Source: Vibrio sp. B1FLJ16
Lineage (GTDB): Bacteria > Pseudomonadota > Gammaproteobacteria > Enterobacterales > Vibrionaceae
Direction: 5' to 3'
DNA length: 64,000 bases
Assembly (NCBI RefSeq): GCF_905175385.1
Contig: NZ_HG992749.1
Coordinates: 2,604,001 to 2,668,000 of the forward strand
The notes below the pieces were generated by a model. It searched no databases. It worked only from the letters and a program-made list of their open reading frames with translations, and was not told the DNA's origin. The position numbers were made by a program, and so were the translations under genes. Below are positions 54,144 to 64,000 of the stretch, piece after piece. Every line of letters begins with the position of its first letter. The stretch's first letter is position 1.

Positions 54144-54965
54144 TTATTTCCGTCTCAATTCATTTTGAAAGCGACTGTGTTGAGTCAGCGGCATATTTTG
54201 CCTTACTTGCTGGCTCTGTGACAAATCTATATCTGAGACCAGCAATCCTGTCTGACCTTGAAGTTGTTTATGTATTCGTCCCCAAGGGTCGATGACCATA
54301 GAGTGTCCCCAGGTTGTCCGGCCACAAGGATGCGTTCCGGTCTGGTTGCTGGCAATAATCCAGCATTGGGTTTCTATCGCCCTGGCACGTAACAGTATTT
54401 CCCAGTGCGCTTCTCCTGTGACCGCGGTAAAAGCCGCCGGAACGACGATAATCTCAGCCCCGGCCAAACGCAGCTCTTTGTATAGTTCGGGAAAACGTAG
54501 ATCATAGCAAATACTCAGACCGATACTGCCAATATCCGTTTCTGCAACCACAATCTGATTACCTGCGGTAAACGTATCCGATTCACGGTAGCTACCATGC
54601 CCGTCCGCGACTTCAACATCAAACATATGCAGTTTGTCATAATGGGCAACACACTTTCCGTGCGGTGGAAAAACCAAAGTGGTCGTCGTTACACCTCTGG
54701 CTGTTCGGATGGGCATACTGCCAACAATCAGCGTTAGCTGATAATGTTTAGCAATATCCGCCAGGCGCTGCTGTATTACTCCACTTCCAAGTAGTTCAGC
54801 ATGCTGATGGTAATCTTCACGGCTGGCAAACAACACTGAATTCTCAGGCGTGAGAACCAGTTTCACACCCTGATTTGCTGCCAGTGCACACTGTTCATCG
54901 ATAAAAGCCAGATTCGCTTCGATATCTGGCCCGGAGGTCATTTGAATAATACCAACACGTTCCAT
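54144..54965 (-). CDS. Carbon-nitrogen hydrolase (nitrilase superfamily)
   Basis: This 273-residue cytosolic amidase has the Glu-Lys-Cys triad E41, K111 and C153 ([12 protein letters not shown]). It resembles Nit1-type deaminated-glutathione amidases, which repair the side product of transaminases acting on glutathione; that function is inference. Position between yhdP and tldD is conserved in vibrios and relatives. Confidence 0.88.
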   Translation of the reverse strand: MERVGIIQMTSGPDIEANLAFIDEQCALAANQGVKLVLTPENSVLFASREDYHQHAELLGSGVIQQRLADIAKHYQLTLIVGSMPIRTARGVTTTTLVFPPHGKCVAHYDKLHMFDVEVADGHGSYRESDTFTAGNQIVVAETDIGSIGLSICYDLRFPELYKELRLAGAEIIVVPAAFTAVTGEAHWEILLRARAIETQCWIIASNQTGTHPCGRTTWGHSMVIDPWGRIHKQLQGQTGLLVSDIDLSQSQQVRQNMPLTQHSRFQNELRRK

Positions 54966-54997
54966 GTGTTTTCCTTTTATTTCTCTGCAACCAATCG

Positions 54998-57900
54998 CTA
55001 TTTTGCCTGCTCACGTAGTTTTTCCGGTAACTCGTATTCGCCTCTGCTACGTGAGATCTCTTTTACGGTCGGGGAGTCAAGCGGACCTTTCACCTCATAA
55101 TTCACCTGCGTAAATACTTCGACAACAGGAGAAATAACCGTTGAGATCGCCAGAACATACAAAGCGGTCTGAGGTGCTACCGCAAAGGCTGTCAGCATGG
55201 GTAGCCCGGAGGTAATATCCGGAGTAAACTTAACCTCTGCGTCCACGACTCTGCTGCTCACGTTCGCAATACCGCGGATCTGCATTTCCCCGGCCAACGC
55301 ATCCATCACAATATCGTTAGTGATAAATACGCCGTCCTGAATTTTTCCGCTGCCGGATATAGAATTGAAGGCCATGCCTTTATCAAACACGTCGGTAAAG
55401 TCGAGCTGCATCTTACGAATGATAGAATCAAGGCTGAATAAGCCGAGCAGACGTGCTGCGCCACTCACTTCGCTGATCACCCCTTTACCAAACTCTGTAG
55501 ATACATCGCCTTGTAGAGATTGTGTCTTCATCGACCACGGTGCGCCATCCCATTCCATGTCAGCATTGATCTCAAATGGCGCTTGCTGAATACCTGAAGT
55601 GATCCCGAAACGCTCCATAAGATCCGTATTATTGTCGCCTTTCATTTTCATGGTCATACTGGAGTGACTTCGTTTATCCTTCAGCTCCCACCAACCGCTC
55701 AGATCAATACGGTTTTTTCCACTACTGAACCCGATGTTTTTCCACTCCAGGCGATCATTGCTGCGTTGCAGATCGACATTAACTTTACCGACTTTGTAAC
55801 CCTGCAGCCAAAAATCATCAATGTGTAATGTTAAGTTTGGCATCTCAGCGTGAAGCTGGCGATCAAAGTTAGAGATTAGCGGCGCACTTTGATCTTCACT
55901 AGCAAATATTGATGTCCGTTCTTTTTTAAGGTTATCTAACTCGGGCATGTACAAATGCAGATGATCGAGAGACACCGAAAGATCATAAGGCTTAAGGTAG
56001 CTTGCTTTACCTTTCACTTCCTGACTGTTTATCTGCAACTGCCAACTTAACCCTTTCTTCTGGGCGTTGAAATTAACATCATGAAAATCAATATTGCCAA
56101 ACGTTACATTCTGAACATCAAGCAGAACCCGAGACGGCAGCGGAATCGCTGGCGTTTTCATATCAGAGAGAACAGACGACGTATCACTGCTCGGAACACT
56201 GACTAATTCGATCCATTTATCCAAATCCAGTTGTTCAAGCTTAACCGACACATTATGCCCGCTGATTGCGCCCTTCCTGAATCCATCCTGACCAAGTATA
56301 AGATTGGTTGCCTTTAAGACTGGTACTTCTGCAGAAATATCAATTTCAGCCTGATATTTCGCCTGCGGCAGTTGTAAACGCGCAGAAATGCTTTCCTGAT
56401 TGCCGGATGCCTGCAGTTTCGCCTTACCGGACGCTCCCGCTTTCTTCGAAAGTGGGTATGGATACTTGCTCGCCACACGATTCAGCTGAGCTGCCACATC
56501 GACCTGATAAGTAAAACCGACATCATTGAGCTGCAAATCGACATCCATCTGCCACGGAGCATGACCTGAAACCAAATTCAGCCACTTATCTCCTAGGTAA
56601 GGCTTAAGCGGCTCGACATCCCAGTCCCCCAGAGTATCGATACTAACGTCATAACCTTGCTCTGAACTTTCACCACGAAAATCAAGTGAAATAGACTGGG
56701 ACAACAGCTCTGCAGCCAGGCCTGACGTGGTAACAACATCATTATCAAACGTAACCCGTCCGGTCGCTTTTTCCAGCGTCATTGGTGGTGCATCTATATC
56801 GACTCGATTGTCTTTAAGATCGGCGAAACCCCACGCTCTCGGTTCTTTTTCTTTATCAAACGGAATATTAAGATGGAATTCAGAATACACCGGACCACTG
56901 ACCTGCAAAGCTGTCAGCGCGGCGCCAACTGAATCAACCAAAGGCGTAGCCATCATATAATCACGGACTTCGTTACCCGGCGCACTGGCTTTGGCTTCAA
57001 TTTCAATGTGACCGTCTGGAGCTAGCTCAGGAATACGCCCCGTAATGCGCTTAGCTTGCACACCGTTTAGTGTTGCAGATTTGGAATCCAGATACATGGC
57101 ATCATTTTCAAACAGCAAATCCAGCTGCAAATCAGTAATAATTGGCCATGCGGTATCAAAACTGAACTTGCCCTCTTTAAGCCCTACCCACGCCTGGAAC
57201 ATGCCGTTATTGTCTTTGTACGGGAAATCACCCAGCTCGCCGTACCACAGCAACTTTGCGGTATTAACTTTACCGCCCTGAATCGCTGTGGAAAGGTAAT
57301 CGGTGAGGTCCTGCCCTAAGGCTAATGTAGGTAAATAGCGCCAGGTTTCCCCCGCATTGAACGCATCTGCCTCAGCATAAAAAGACAAAAACGGACTCTG
57401 CTCTTTCGGAAAATCTAAACGAAAAGCGCCCAGAACCTGAAGGTCCGGGGTAGCTGCGGTGACTTTATCCGCCCACAAACGCCAGCCTAGTTCATCCTGT
57501 TGCCAGACAATATCAACTTCACCTTGCTTTATATTCAGCGGAGCCTGAAACACATCCCCATAAGGAAAGACATCATCAATTACAGTCACATTCGCTTGCG
57601 CCTGACTGATATCACCAGATACCGAGCCTTGCACATGCTGAAAACCAGGCAGTAATTCCCACTGAGTTATACCCAGTTCATCCAGTTTTGCCGAGTATCG
57701 CAAAGTGTCCAAACCACCATGCATCGACAGGCGAATGTCTTCTACTCGCCCCTTAGGCTGCAACTTATTGACGATGTCACTGACTGATTCCGAGTCAGGA
57801 GCGAGTTTGAGCAAAGGTGTTACGGATTCAATATCGATCTGAGACAGGTTAAGTGTCCACCCTTCAGGCTGCCAGTCAAACGCCACATCCAGTTCAGGCC

Positions 57901-58876
57901 AAGTGCTTTCATCCGTGCGGATATAAAGTGAGTGACCATTTACTTTCCATCCATCTTTCTCCGGTACCAGTTTAAAGAAACCAGACTCAACAAACAGCTC
58001 ATGTCTGCCATTTTCATTCCAGACTAATTCAGAAGGCTGCAGTTCGACATAGGCGTAATTGGGCTGACTGTGCTTCAGGGTCAGCCAGGTGTTCAAACTG
58101 ACTTTGCCAGACTCAATACCCGACTCGGCTTGCATGTAGGTCGTCAGCCAGGGGGAAACAGAAACATCTTGGGCACTGACAAAAAACTCTCCGGAGACAT
58201 CACGAAGGGATCCGTGATCTTTAAAGTCAGCACGTACTAACAAAGAGTTCATTTTGGCTTCCGCAATACTCACGGTACCTTCAGCAAGATGGCGCTTGCC
58301 CTTATTGCTCCAACGAAGTCGCTCGATATCAAGACGCCTTGTTTCCCCTGATACAGACTTATACCAGATACGTGAATCTGTAATCGTAAAGTCTTCGAAT
58401 TGGCGCAATAAAAGAGAGTCGAGCTGATCTATTAAATTTACGTCGCGCTCTTCTGCGGTTAGAACCGGCCCCGAAGGCTCACTATTAGGCAACATATCCA
58501 CGCTGCGGATATTCAGCCACAATTTGTCGATGGTAAGATCTGCGACGATAGGCTTGAACTGCAGTAGTGACTGAATCAAGTCAAATTCAACCTGAATCTC
58601 GTCAACAGCAAAGCGGACTTCTTTATTATTAGGCAGGTTAGCCTGTAGGTCTGTTAATGTAATCGACGGATGGTTGTTACGCCAGGAACCCGCAACGCTG
58701 GAGATAGAAAAATCAAAACCTGTGCCTTGTCTGACCCAGGTTTTGATTTCACCTTGGAAATGATCGAGTTGTGGTAGTGTGACACGCAATGTCGTTACGA
58801 CAATGGCTAGTAAAACCAATATCGCGGCTAAACTCCATGCACAAAAGCGCGCCAAACGTTGAAAACCAGAATTCAC
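54998..58876 (-). CDS. yhdP: AsmA-like envelope protein YhdP
   Basis: This 1292-residue protein has one N-terminal membrane helix (about 12-32) and a very long periplasmic beta-rich region, the TamB/AsmA-like family. YhdP forms a bridge for phospholipid movement to the outer membrane and affects permeability. The last 180 residues (VDAEVKFTPDITSGLP region) are the conserved C-terminal AsmA-like domain. It is close to E. coli YhdP in length (1266). It lies 11 bp after rng. Confidence 0.93.
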   Translation of the reverse strand: MNSGFQRLARFCAWSLAAILVLLAIVVTTLRVTLPQLDHFQGEIKTWVRQGTGFDFSISSVAGSWRNNHPSITLTDLQANLPNNKEVRFAVDEIQVEFDLIQSLLQFKPIVADLTIDKLWLNIRSVDMLPNSEPSGPVLTAEERDVNLIDQLDSLLLRQFEDFTITDSRIWYKSVSGETRRLDIERLRWSNKGKRHLAEGTVSIAEAKMNSLLVRADFKDHGSLRDVSGEFFVSAQDVSVSPWLTTYMQAESGIESGKVSLNTWLTLKHSQPNYAYVELQPSELVWNENGRHELFVESGFFKLVPEKDGWKVNGHSLYIRTDESTWPELDVAFDWQPEGWTLNLSQIDIESVTPLLKLAPDSESVSDIVNKLQPKGRVEDIRLSMHGGLDTLRYSAKLDELGITQWELLPGFQHVQGSVSGDISQAQANVTVIDDVFPYGDVFQAPLNIKQGEVDIVWQQDELGWRLWADKVTAATPDLQVLGAFRLDFPKEQSPFLSFYAEADAFNAGETWRYLPTLALGQDLTDYLSTAIQGGKVNTAKLLWYGELGDFPYKDNNGMFQAWVGLKEGKFSFDTAWPIITDLQLDLLFENDAMYLDSKSATLNGVQAKRITGRIPELAPDGHIEIEAKASAPGNEVRDYMMATPLVDSVGAALTALQVSGPVYSEFHLNIPFDKEKEPRAWGFADLKDNRVDIDAPPMTLEKATGRVTFDNDVVTTSGLAAELLSQSISLDFRGESSEQGYDVSIDTLGDWDVEPLKPYLGDKWLNLVSGHAPWQMDVDLQLNDVGFTYQVDVAAQLNRVASKYPYPLSKKAGASGKAKLQASGNQESISARLQLPQAKYQAEIDISAEVPVLKATNLILGQDGFRKGAISGHNVSVKLEQLDLDKWIELVSVPSSDTSSVLSDMKTPAIPLPSRVLLDVQNVTFGNIDFHDVNFNAQKKGLSWQLQINSQEVKGKASYLKPYDLSVSLDHLHLYMPELDNLKKERTSIFASEDQSAPLISNFDRQLHAEMPNLTLHIDDFWLQGYKVGKVNVDLQRSNDRLEWKNIGFSSGKNRIDLSGWWELKDKRSHSSMTMKMKGDNNTDLMERFGITSGIQQAPFEINADMEWDGAPWSMKTQSLQGDVSTEFGKGVISEVSGAARLLGLFSLDSIIRKMQLDFTDVFDKGMAFNSISGSGKIQDGVFITNDIVMDALAGEMQIRGIANVSSRVVDAEVKFTPDITSGLPMLTAFAVAPQTALYVLAISTVISPVVEVFTQVNYEVKGPLDSPTVKEISRSRGEYELPEKLREQAK

Positions 58877-58887
58877 AAATGTCCCAA

Positions 58888-60357
58888 TTACATCATCACG
58901 ACGTCAAACTGTTCCTGAATATACAGGGGCTCAGCCTGAATTCGAACCTGCTTACCAATAAACACTTCAAGCTCTGCCAGCGCGTGTGACTCATCACCAA
59001 GTAACGCTTCCGCGACAAACGGTGACGCATACACAACAAAATTATCCGCATCGTAAGCTCGATTCACCCGGGTAATTTCGCGCAGAATCTCGAAACATAC
59101 AGTCTCGACCGTTTTCACTGTGCCGCGACCTTCACAAGTAGGACAACCGGAACAAAGTATATGTTCAATACTTTCGCGTGTACGTTTTCGCGTCATCTCA
59201 ACCAGCCCCAGCTGAGTAAAACCATTAATATTGGTTTTTACCCGATCTTTCGACAATGCCGCTTCCAGAGAGGAGAGTACACGTTGACGGTGATCGTCAG
59301 AGGCCATATCGATAAAATCGATAATTATGATGCCACCAAGATTACGCAGCCGTAGTTGACGAGCAATCGCCTGAGTCGCTTCAATGTTGGTATTGAAAAT
59401 GGTTTCTTCCAGATTACGACGACCGACAAATGCCCCCGTATTAATGTCGATAGTGGTCATCGCTTCGGTTTGATCAATGATCAGATAACCGCCGGATTTA
59501 AGTTCCACCTTACGCTCTAAAGAGCGTTGGATCTCATTCTCCGTATCGTACATATCAAAGATCGGCTTATCGCCTTCATACAGCTCTAGCTTCTCTGTCA
59601 GTTCAGGGACGTATTCAGAAGTGAACTCTAGGAGATTCTCATACTCTAGGCGGGAGTCGATTTGGATTTTATCCAGCTCTGTGCCGACAAAATCACGCAG
59701 AATACGCTGAGCCAGTCCCGGCTCTCCGTAAAGCGTGGAACGGGTTTTGTACTTAGAGCGACGCTCTACGACTTTTAGCCATAAACGCTTTAAAAATGCT
59801 GCATCCTGAGAAAGCTCTTTTTCATCAGCGCCTTCTGCCGCAGTACGGATAATGAACCCACCGTGCTCATCACAGTAGTGACTCACGACTTTCTTCAGGC
59901 GTTCACGCTCACTTTCACTTTCGATTCGTTGAGAAACCCCCACATGACTCGCCCCCGGCATGAAAACAAGATAACGTGAAGGAAGAGTTATGTCGGTAGT
60001 TAAGCGAGCACCTTTGGTACCCAACGGATCTTTAACCACTTGCACAACGATATCCTGTCCCTGACGAACCAGTTCAGAAATATCACGAACCTGAAATTGC
60101 TGTTTTTCGTTTTCTGCCACACATTCAGTATGCGGGACAATATCAGACGCATGTAAAAATGCGGCTTTATCTAAGCCAATATCAACAAAAGCAGCCTGCA
60201 TACCAGGCAATACACGGCTTACTTTGCCTTTGTATATATTGCCTACAATACCGCGACGGGATTCGCGTTCGATATGAATTTCTTGCAGTACTCCACCTTC
60301 AATCATGGCCACACGAGTTTCACTCGGGGTCACGTTTAGCAGCAATTCAGCACTCAT
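58888..60357 (-). CDS. rng: Ribonuclease G
   Basis: This 489-residue endoribonuclease of the RNase E/G family matures the 5' end of 16S rRNA and degrades selected mRNAs. It has an S1 domain at about 37-125, catalytic aspartates in TTIDINTG and IIIDFIDM, and the zinc-link CSGCPTCEGRGT. There is no degradosome tail. I chose ATG 60357 with GAGGT eight bases upstream rather than GTG 60363. It lies 18 bp after maf. Confidence 0.96.
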   Translation of the reverse strand: MSAELLLNVTPSETRVAMIEGGVLQEIHIERESRRGIVGNIYKGKVSRVLPGMQAAFVDIGLDKAAFLHASDIVPHTECVAENEKQQFQVRDISELVRQGQDIVVQVVKDPLGTKGARLTTDITLPSRYLVFMPGASHVGVSQRIESESERERLKKVVSHYCDEHGGFIIRTAAEGADEKELSQDAAFLKRLWLKVVERRSKYKTRSTLYGEPGLAQRILRDFVGTELDKIQIDSRLEYENLLEFTSEYVPELTEKLELYEGDKPIFDMYDTENEIQRSLERKVELKSGGYLIIDQTEAMTTIDINTGAFVGRRNLEETIFNTNIEATQAIARQLRLRNLGGIIIIDFIDMASDDHRQRVLSSLEAALSKDRVKTNINGFTQLGLVEMTRKRTRESIEHILCSGCPTCEGRGTVKTVETVCFEILREITRVNRAYDADNFVVYASPFVAEALLGDESHALAELEVFIGKQVRIQAEPLYIQEQFDVVMM

Positions 60358-60375
60358 GTGCACACCTCAATATAA

Positions 60376-60945
60376 TTATAAAAATTCTTGAATTAGCTGA
60401 TCGGTTTCGAACAAAGGTAAGCCTACTACAGCGTGATAACTGCCTTCGATTCGGGTGACAAAACGCCCTCCGAGTCCCTGAATACCATAACTTCCAGCTT
60501 TATCGCATGGTTCACCTGACTTCCAGTATTGTTCGATTTCTTCATGAGTCAATGGCTTGAACCATACGTCAGTGATGACCACCACTGAATGTTGTTGTTG
60601 CGCAGAAACAACACTTACCGCAGTCATCACCTGATGACCTCGTCCCGATAAGCGAGTAAGCATACGCTTCGCATCTTCAAAACTGTCTGGTTTCTCTAAT
60701 ACCTGATCGTCACTTACCACCACGGTATCAGAGCCCAGTACAACGGAATCAGGCTTAGCCAATGCTAAGCCTGCCTGCGCTTTTTCTAGAGAGAGACGTA
60801 ATACATAATCGCACGCCTGCTCATCAGCCCGTTTAGCTTCCTCAATGTCAGGTATTACAATGTCAAAGTCGTAACCTAACTGAGCCAGCAGTTCTTTTCT
60901 TCTCGGAGAGCCTGAAGCGAGAACAAGTGATAAGCCTTTTTCCAC
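60376..60945 (-). CDS. maf: Maf-like nucleotide pyrophosphatase
   Basis: This 189-residue protein hydrolyses non-canonical or modified nucleoside triphosphates (dTTP/UTP type in YhdE). ASGSPRRKELL at 11-21 and the GSDTVV region are the family signatures. It follows mreD by 4 bp, as in E. coli. Confidence 0.93.
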   Translation of the reverse strand: MEKGLSLVLASGSPRRKELLAQLGYDFDIVIPDIEEAKRADEQACDYVLRLSLEKAQAGLALAKPDSVVLGSDTVVVSDDQVLEKPDSFEDAKRMLTRLSGRGHQVMTAVSVVSAQQQHSVVVITDVWFKPLTHEEIEQYWKSGEPCDKAGSYGIQGLGGRFVTRIEGSYHAVVGLPLFETDQLIQEFL

Positions 60946-60949
60946 AATA

Positions 60950-61438
60950 CTACCTAACGTGCCATGCCCGACGCACTCGTCGCATTAGCAAAAACATCCA
61001 TGGCCAAAGTATACAGTTTATTGCCGCCGTCCACAGGGATAATGGATTGAATACTACGTCCTGGTTCAAATATTCTCCACAGAATATCATCAGCTCCAGC
61101 AACACAGTAAAGAAGGCAATAAGAATCGCTTGTTGCCATAACGCCATGTTGCGGATCAGCAAGAAATTCAATGCGACTAAGTAAATGATGATTGACATCA
61201 TCATGCCTCTGATTCCCAGTGTAGACCCGACCAGAATGTCCCACACCAAGCCCAGAATTAATGCAGTTCCCACATTTACGCGGTTGGGTAAAGCCAGTAC
61301 CCAGTAACAGGTGACTAAGAACAGCCACGACGGACGAAACAACTCTAATCCGCCGGGCCAGGGAATCGTCTGTAATACCAGAGCAACGAAGAAACTAACA
61401 CCAATAACCATCCGGCTACGAAATACATTACTGGCCAT
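60950..61438 (-). CDS. mreD: Rod-shape protein MreD
   Basis: This 162-residue inner-membrane protein of the elongasome has five hydrophobic helices. It is weakly conserved but placed invariably after mreC, here overlapping it by 11 bp. It acts with MreB, MreC, RodA and PBP2 in side-wall growth. Confidence 0.94.
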   Translation of the reverse strand: MASNVFRSRMVIGVSFFVALVLQTIPWPGGLELFRPSWLFLVTCYWVLALPNRVNVGTALILGLVWDILVGSTLGIRGMMMSIIIYLVALNFLLIRNMALWQQAILIAFFTVLLELMIFCGEYLNQDVVFNPLSLWTAAINCILWPWMFLLMRRVRRAWHVR

Positions 61439-62327
61439 CAGTTACCTCTTGTTGTACTTGTTCCAGTTCTTCTTCCACATTCGATTGTAATACTTTGTGC
61501 TGGCGGTCTTCGTTCGGCCAGATGAGCAGCAGATAGCGCAGACGATCAAACTCAACAACCGGATCGGCTTTAATCGACGCAAATTCCTGATGCGTATCCA
61601 GATCTACTTTGGTCACATTGGCTACCGGATAACCTTCAGGATAAATCCCACCTAACCCAGATGTCACCAGCAAGTCACCGACCTGAATATCGGTACTGGT
61701 CGGAATATGTTCCAGCTGGATTTCGTCCATCTCACCGTTACCCGATGCAATCACACGGATATCATTACGAATCACCTGGACAGGAATCGCGTTCTTCGCA
61801 TCAGTGAGCAGCAATACGCGAGCGTTATGCGCAGCCACAAACGTAACCTGACCAACAATGCCTTTCTCATTGATCACTGGCTGGCCGACGTATACCCCAT
61901 CAACATGCCCTTTATCAATAACCACCTGATGACGGTAAGGTGATGTGTCAACGGCCATCACTTCAGTAACGACTTTCTTTTCATCACGGACAAAGGAGGA
62001 GTCCAGTAGTTTACGTAGACGTTGGTTTTCTTCTTTGTATTGATCAAGCAAGATAAGCTCGCTTTTCAGACGCAGCAGTTCTCGCTTCAACTTACGGTTG
62101 CCTTCAACCAATGTCTGATGCGTGTTAAAGCGCTCGAATGCTCCGTCAAATAAACTACGAGGTAGATTCGCAGCATATTGAATCGGCGACACCGCACTGT
62201 TTAATAAATAACGGACATTAGAGAACGTATCCAGACGGCTATCAGCCAGCATTAAGCTCGCCGACACCAAGACAGCTAAAAACAGACGTAATTGCAGAGA
62301 CGGGCCTCTGCCAAAGATCGGGTTCAT
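61428..62327 (-). CDS. mreC: Rod-shape protein MreC
   Basis: This 299-residue bitopic protein has a membrane helix at about 12-28, a coiled coil at about 68-108 and two periplasmic beta barrels (TEVMAVDTSPYRHQVVID, VGDLLVTSGLGGIYPEGYPV). It links cytoplasmic MreB to PBP2. The gap to mreB is 145 bp and contains a perfect hairpin at 62441-62467. Confidence 0.95.
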   Translation of the reverse strand: MNPIFGRGPSLQLRLFLAVLVSASLMLADSRLDTFSNVRYLLNSAVSPIQYAANLPRSLFDGAFERFNTHQTLVEGNRKLKRELLRLKSELILLDQYKEENQRLRKLLDSSFVRDEKKVVTEVMAVDTSPYRHQVVIDKGHVDGVYVGQPVINEKGIVGQVTFVAAHNARVLLLTDAKNAIPVQVIRNDIRVIASGNGEMDEIQLEHIPTSTDIQVGDLLVTSGLGGIYPEGYPVANVTKVDLDTHQEFASIKADPVVEFDRLRYLLLIWPNEDRQHKVLQSNVEEELEQVQQEVTDGQ

Positions 62328-62440
62328 CTTGTTTTAGACCTGATTGCTTCCACTTTCATGAGCCTTAACTGGCAGCCTGAAGCATACCTAGAAAGCCTCA
62401 GATAGGGAGCATGTTTGAATTACAGAGAGAGCAGAAATGA

Positions 62441-62467
62441 AGGAGAAGCTCGTCCGGAGCTTCTCCT
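62441..62467 (-). terminator. Hairpin between mreB and mreC
   Basis: AGGAGAAGCTC pairs with GAGCTTCTCCT, 11 perfect base pairs around a five-base loop, starting about 5 bases after the mreB stop codon. No long U-run follows on the minus strand. It may therefore weaken rather than end transcription, or protect the mreB 3' end, giving more MreB than MreC/MreD. Confidence 0.65.
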
Positions 62468-62472
62468 AAATT

Positions 62473-63525
<1,053 letters not shown>

Positions 63526-63565
63526 TCATCCTGCAAAAATATAAAAGACAAAAATTGCCCTAAAT

Positions 63566-63602
63566 GTACCAATGCCTCGCCGTTACAGCAAGGCATTGGT
63601 AC
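63566..63602 (-). terminator. Hairpin between mshQ and mreB
   Basis: GTACCAATGCCT pairs with AGGCATTGGTAC around a loop of about 13 bases. On the minus strand it is followed some 14 bases later by ATTTTTG. It is a possible terminator of the MSHA operon upstream of the mreB promoter; it could also lie in the mreB leader. Confidence 0.55.
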
Positions 63603-63667
63603 GTAAACATGGGTAGAAAACCCAATTTATTGCAATTTCCTTACTTAAGGCGAAAAACCGAAGTGTA

Positions 63668-64000
63668 TTACTGCCCAGTCAGACCCGGCTCGCCTCGATA
63701 AATGACACGGTCATTGCCACGATGGATACCAAACGTAACTACTGAAGAGGGGTTTTCTTCCACTACAAGTTCACTTTCGCCCTCTTCCTCCCAGTTATAC
63801 TTTAGCCAAGGAAGTGCATTAGAGCCTTCATTAAGTTCTAACCATACACGCGTTTGCTGACGATAGGGCTCAGCCTCCGTTGCAGTTACGGAGCGAGAAG
63901 AACCTTGAGCCACTTCGCCGCCAGCCCCCAAAGTTACTATCTTTGAGCCAACTTCAGGCCAGATAGGCCGCTGCGTATCTTTTTCAGTCACACCAAATAC
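63668..64000 (-). CDS. mshQ: MSHA biogenesis protein MshQ (C-terminal part, cut by window edge)
   Basis: The open frame enters from beyond the window end, and only the last 110 residues or so are seen. The ending (FGIHRGNDRVIYRGEPGLTGQ) and the position beside mreB match vibrio mshQ, the large last gene of the mannose-sensitive haemagglutinin type IV pilus locus. The GTG at 63991 is internal, not a start. The call rests on a short fragment and on gene order. Confidence 0.75.
   Translation of the reverse strand, partial: VFGVTEKDTQRPIWPEVGSKIVTLGAGGEVAQGSSRSVTATEAEPYRQQTRVWLELNEGSNALPWLKYNWEEEGESELVVEENPSSVVTFGIHRGNDRVIYRGEPGLTGQ

Overview
The window is a contiguous stretch of a Vibrio chromosome, most likely the large (primary) one. 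The evidence is gene order and protein character: a complete rRNA operon of gammaproteobacterial type, lptGF divergent from pepA-holC-valS, arcA-argF-pyrBI-ridA-plsC, mlaFEDCB-ibaG-murA divergent from yrbG-kdsD-lptCAB-rpoN-hpf-ptsN-rapZ-npr, and mreBCD-maf-rng-yhdP-nitrilase-tldD placed next to the end of mshQ (MSHA pilus locus). The species cannot be named from the window alone.

Layout. 1-7742: an rRNA operon on the minus strand (16S, tRNA-Ile, tRNA-Ala, 23S, 5S, tRNA-Thr, 5S, tRNA-Asp), with its promoter near 7409-7436 and, beyond the last tRNA, a non-coding tail of decayed tRNA/terminator copies. 7743-12105: two short-chain dehydrogenases, tRNA-Leu(CAA) with a second tail of decayed copies, a DUF2254 membrane protein, an RDD protein with a structured leader, and a 200-bp MITE-like element with perfect 20-bp terminal inverted repeats. 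12106-19625: LPS export permeases LptG/LptF, and pepA, holC and valS. 19849-22164: a duplicated DUF2061 protein, an acetyltransferase, an orphan GH2-type sugar-binding protein and rraB. 22751-27332: arginine deiminase and two adjacent carbamoyltransferase loci, argF and pyrBI (the latter with a full leader-peptide attenuator), then ridA.

27409-32851 (minus) carries plsC, murA, ibaG and the Mla outer-membrane lipid asymmetry system. 33235-40508 (plus) carries the Kdo/LPS transport genes, sigma-54 and the nitrogen PTS branch. Two things stand out here: kdsC is not between kdsD and lptC, and ptsN is broken by one extra A in an eight-A run. 40794-52616 has mgtE, pmbA, yjgA, a 2-hydroxyacid dehydrogenase, rluA, a divergent NRAMP-like transporter, rapA and a PIN-PhoH ATPase. 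52688-63516 (minus) is the mre/rng/yhdP/tldD cluster, and the window closes inside mshQ.

Most of the window is core cell-envelope, translation and nucleotide/arginine metabolism. The less ordinary signals are small and mostly non-coding: the two tRNA decay ladders, the MITE-like element, the ptsN frameshift, the missing kdsC and several structured leaders. I saw no phage, CRISPR, defence or secondary-metabolite system.
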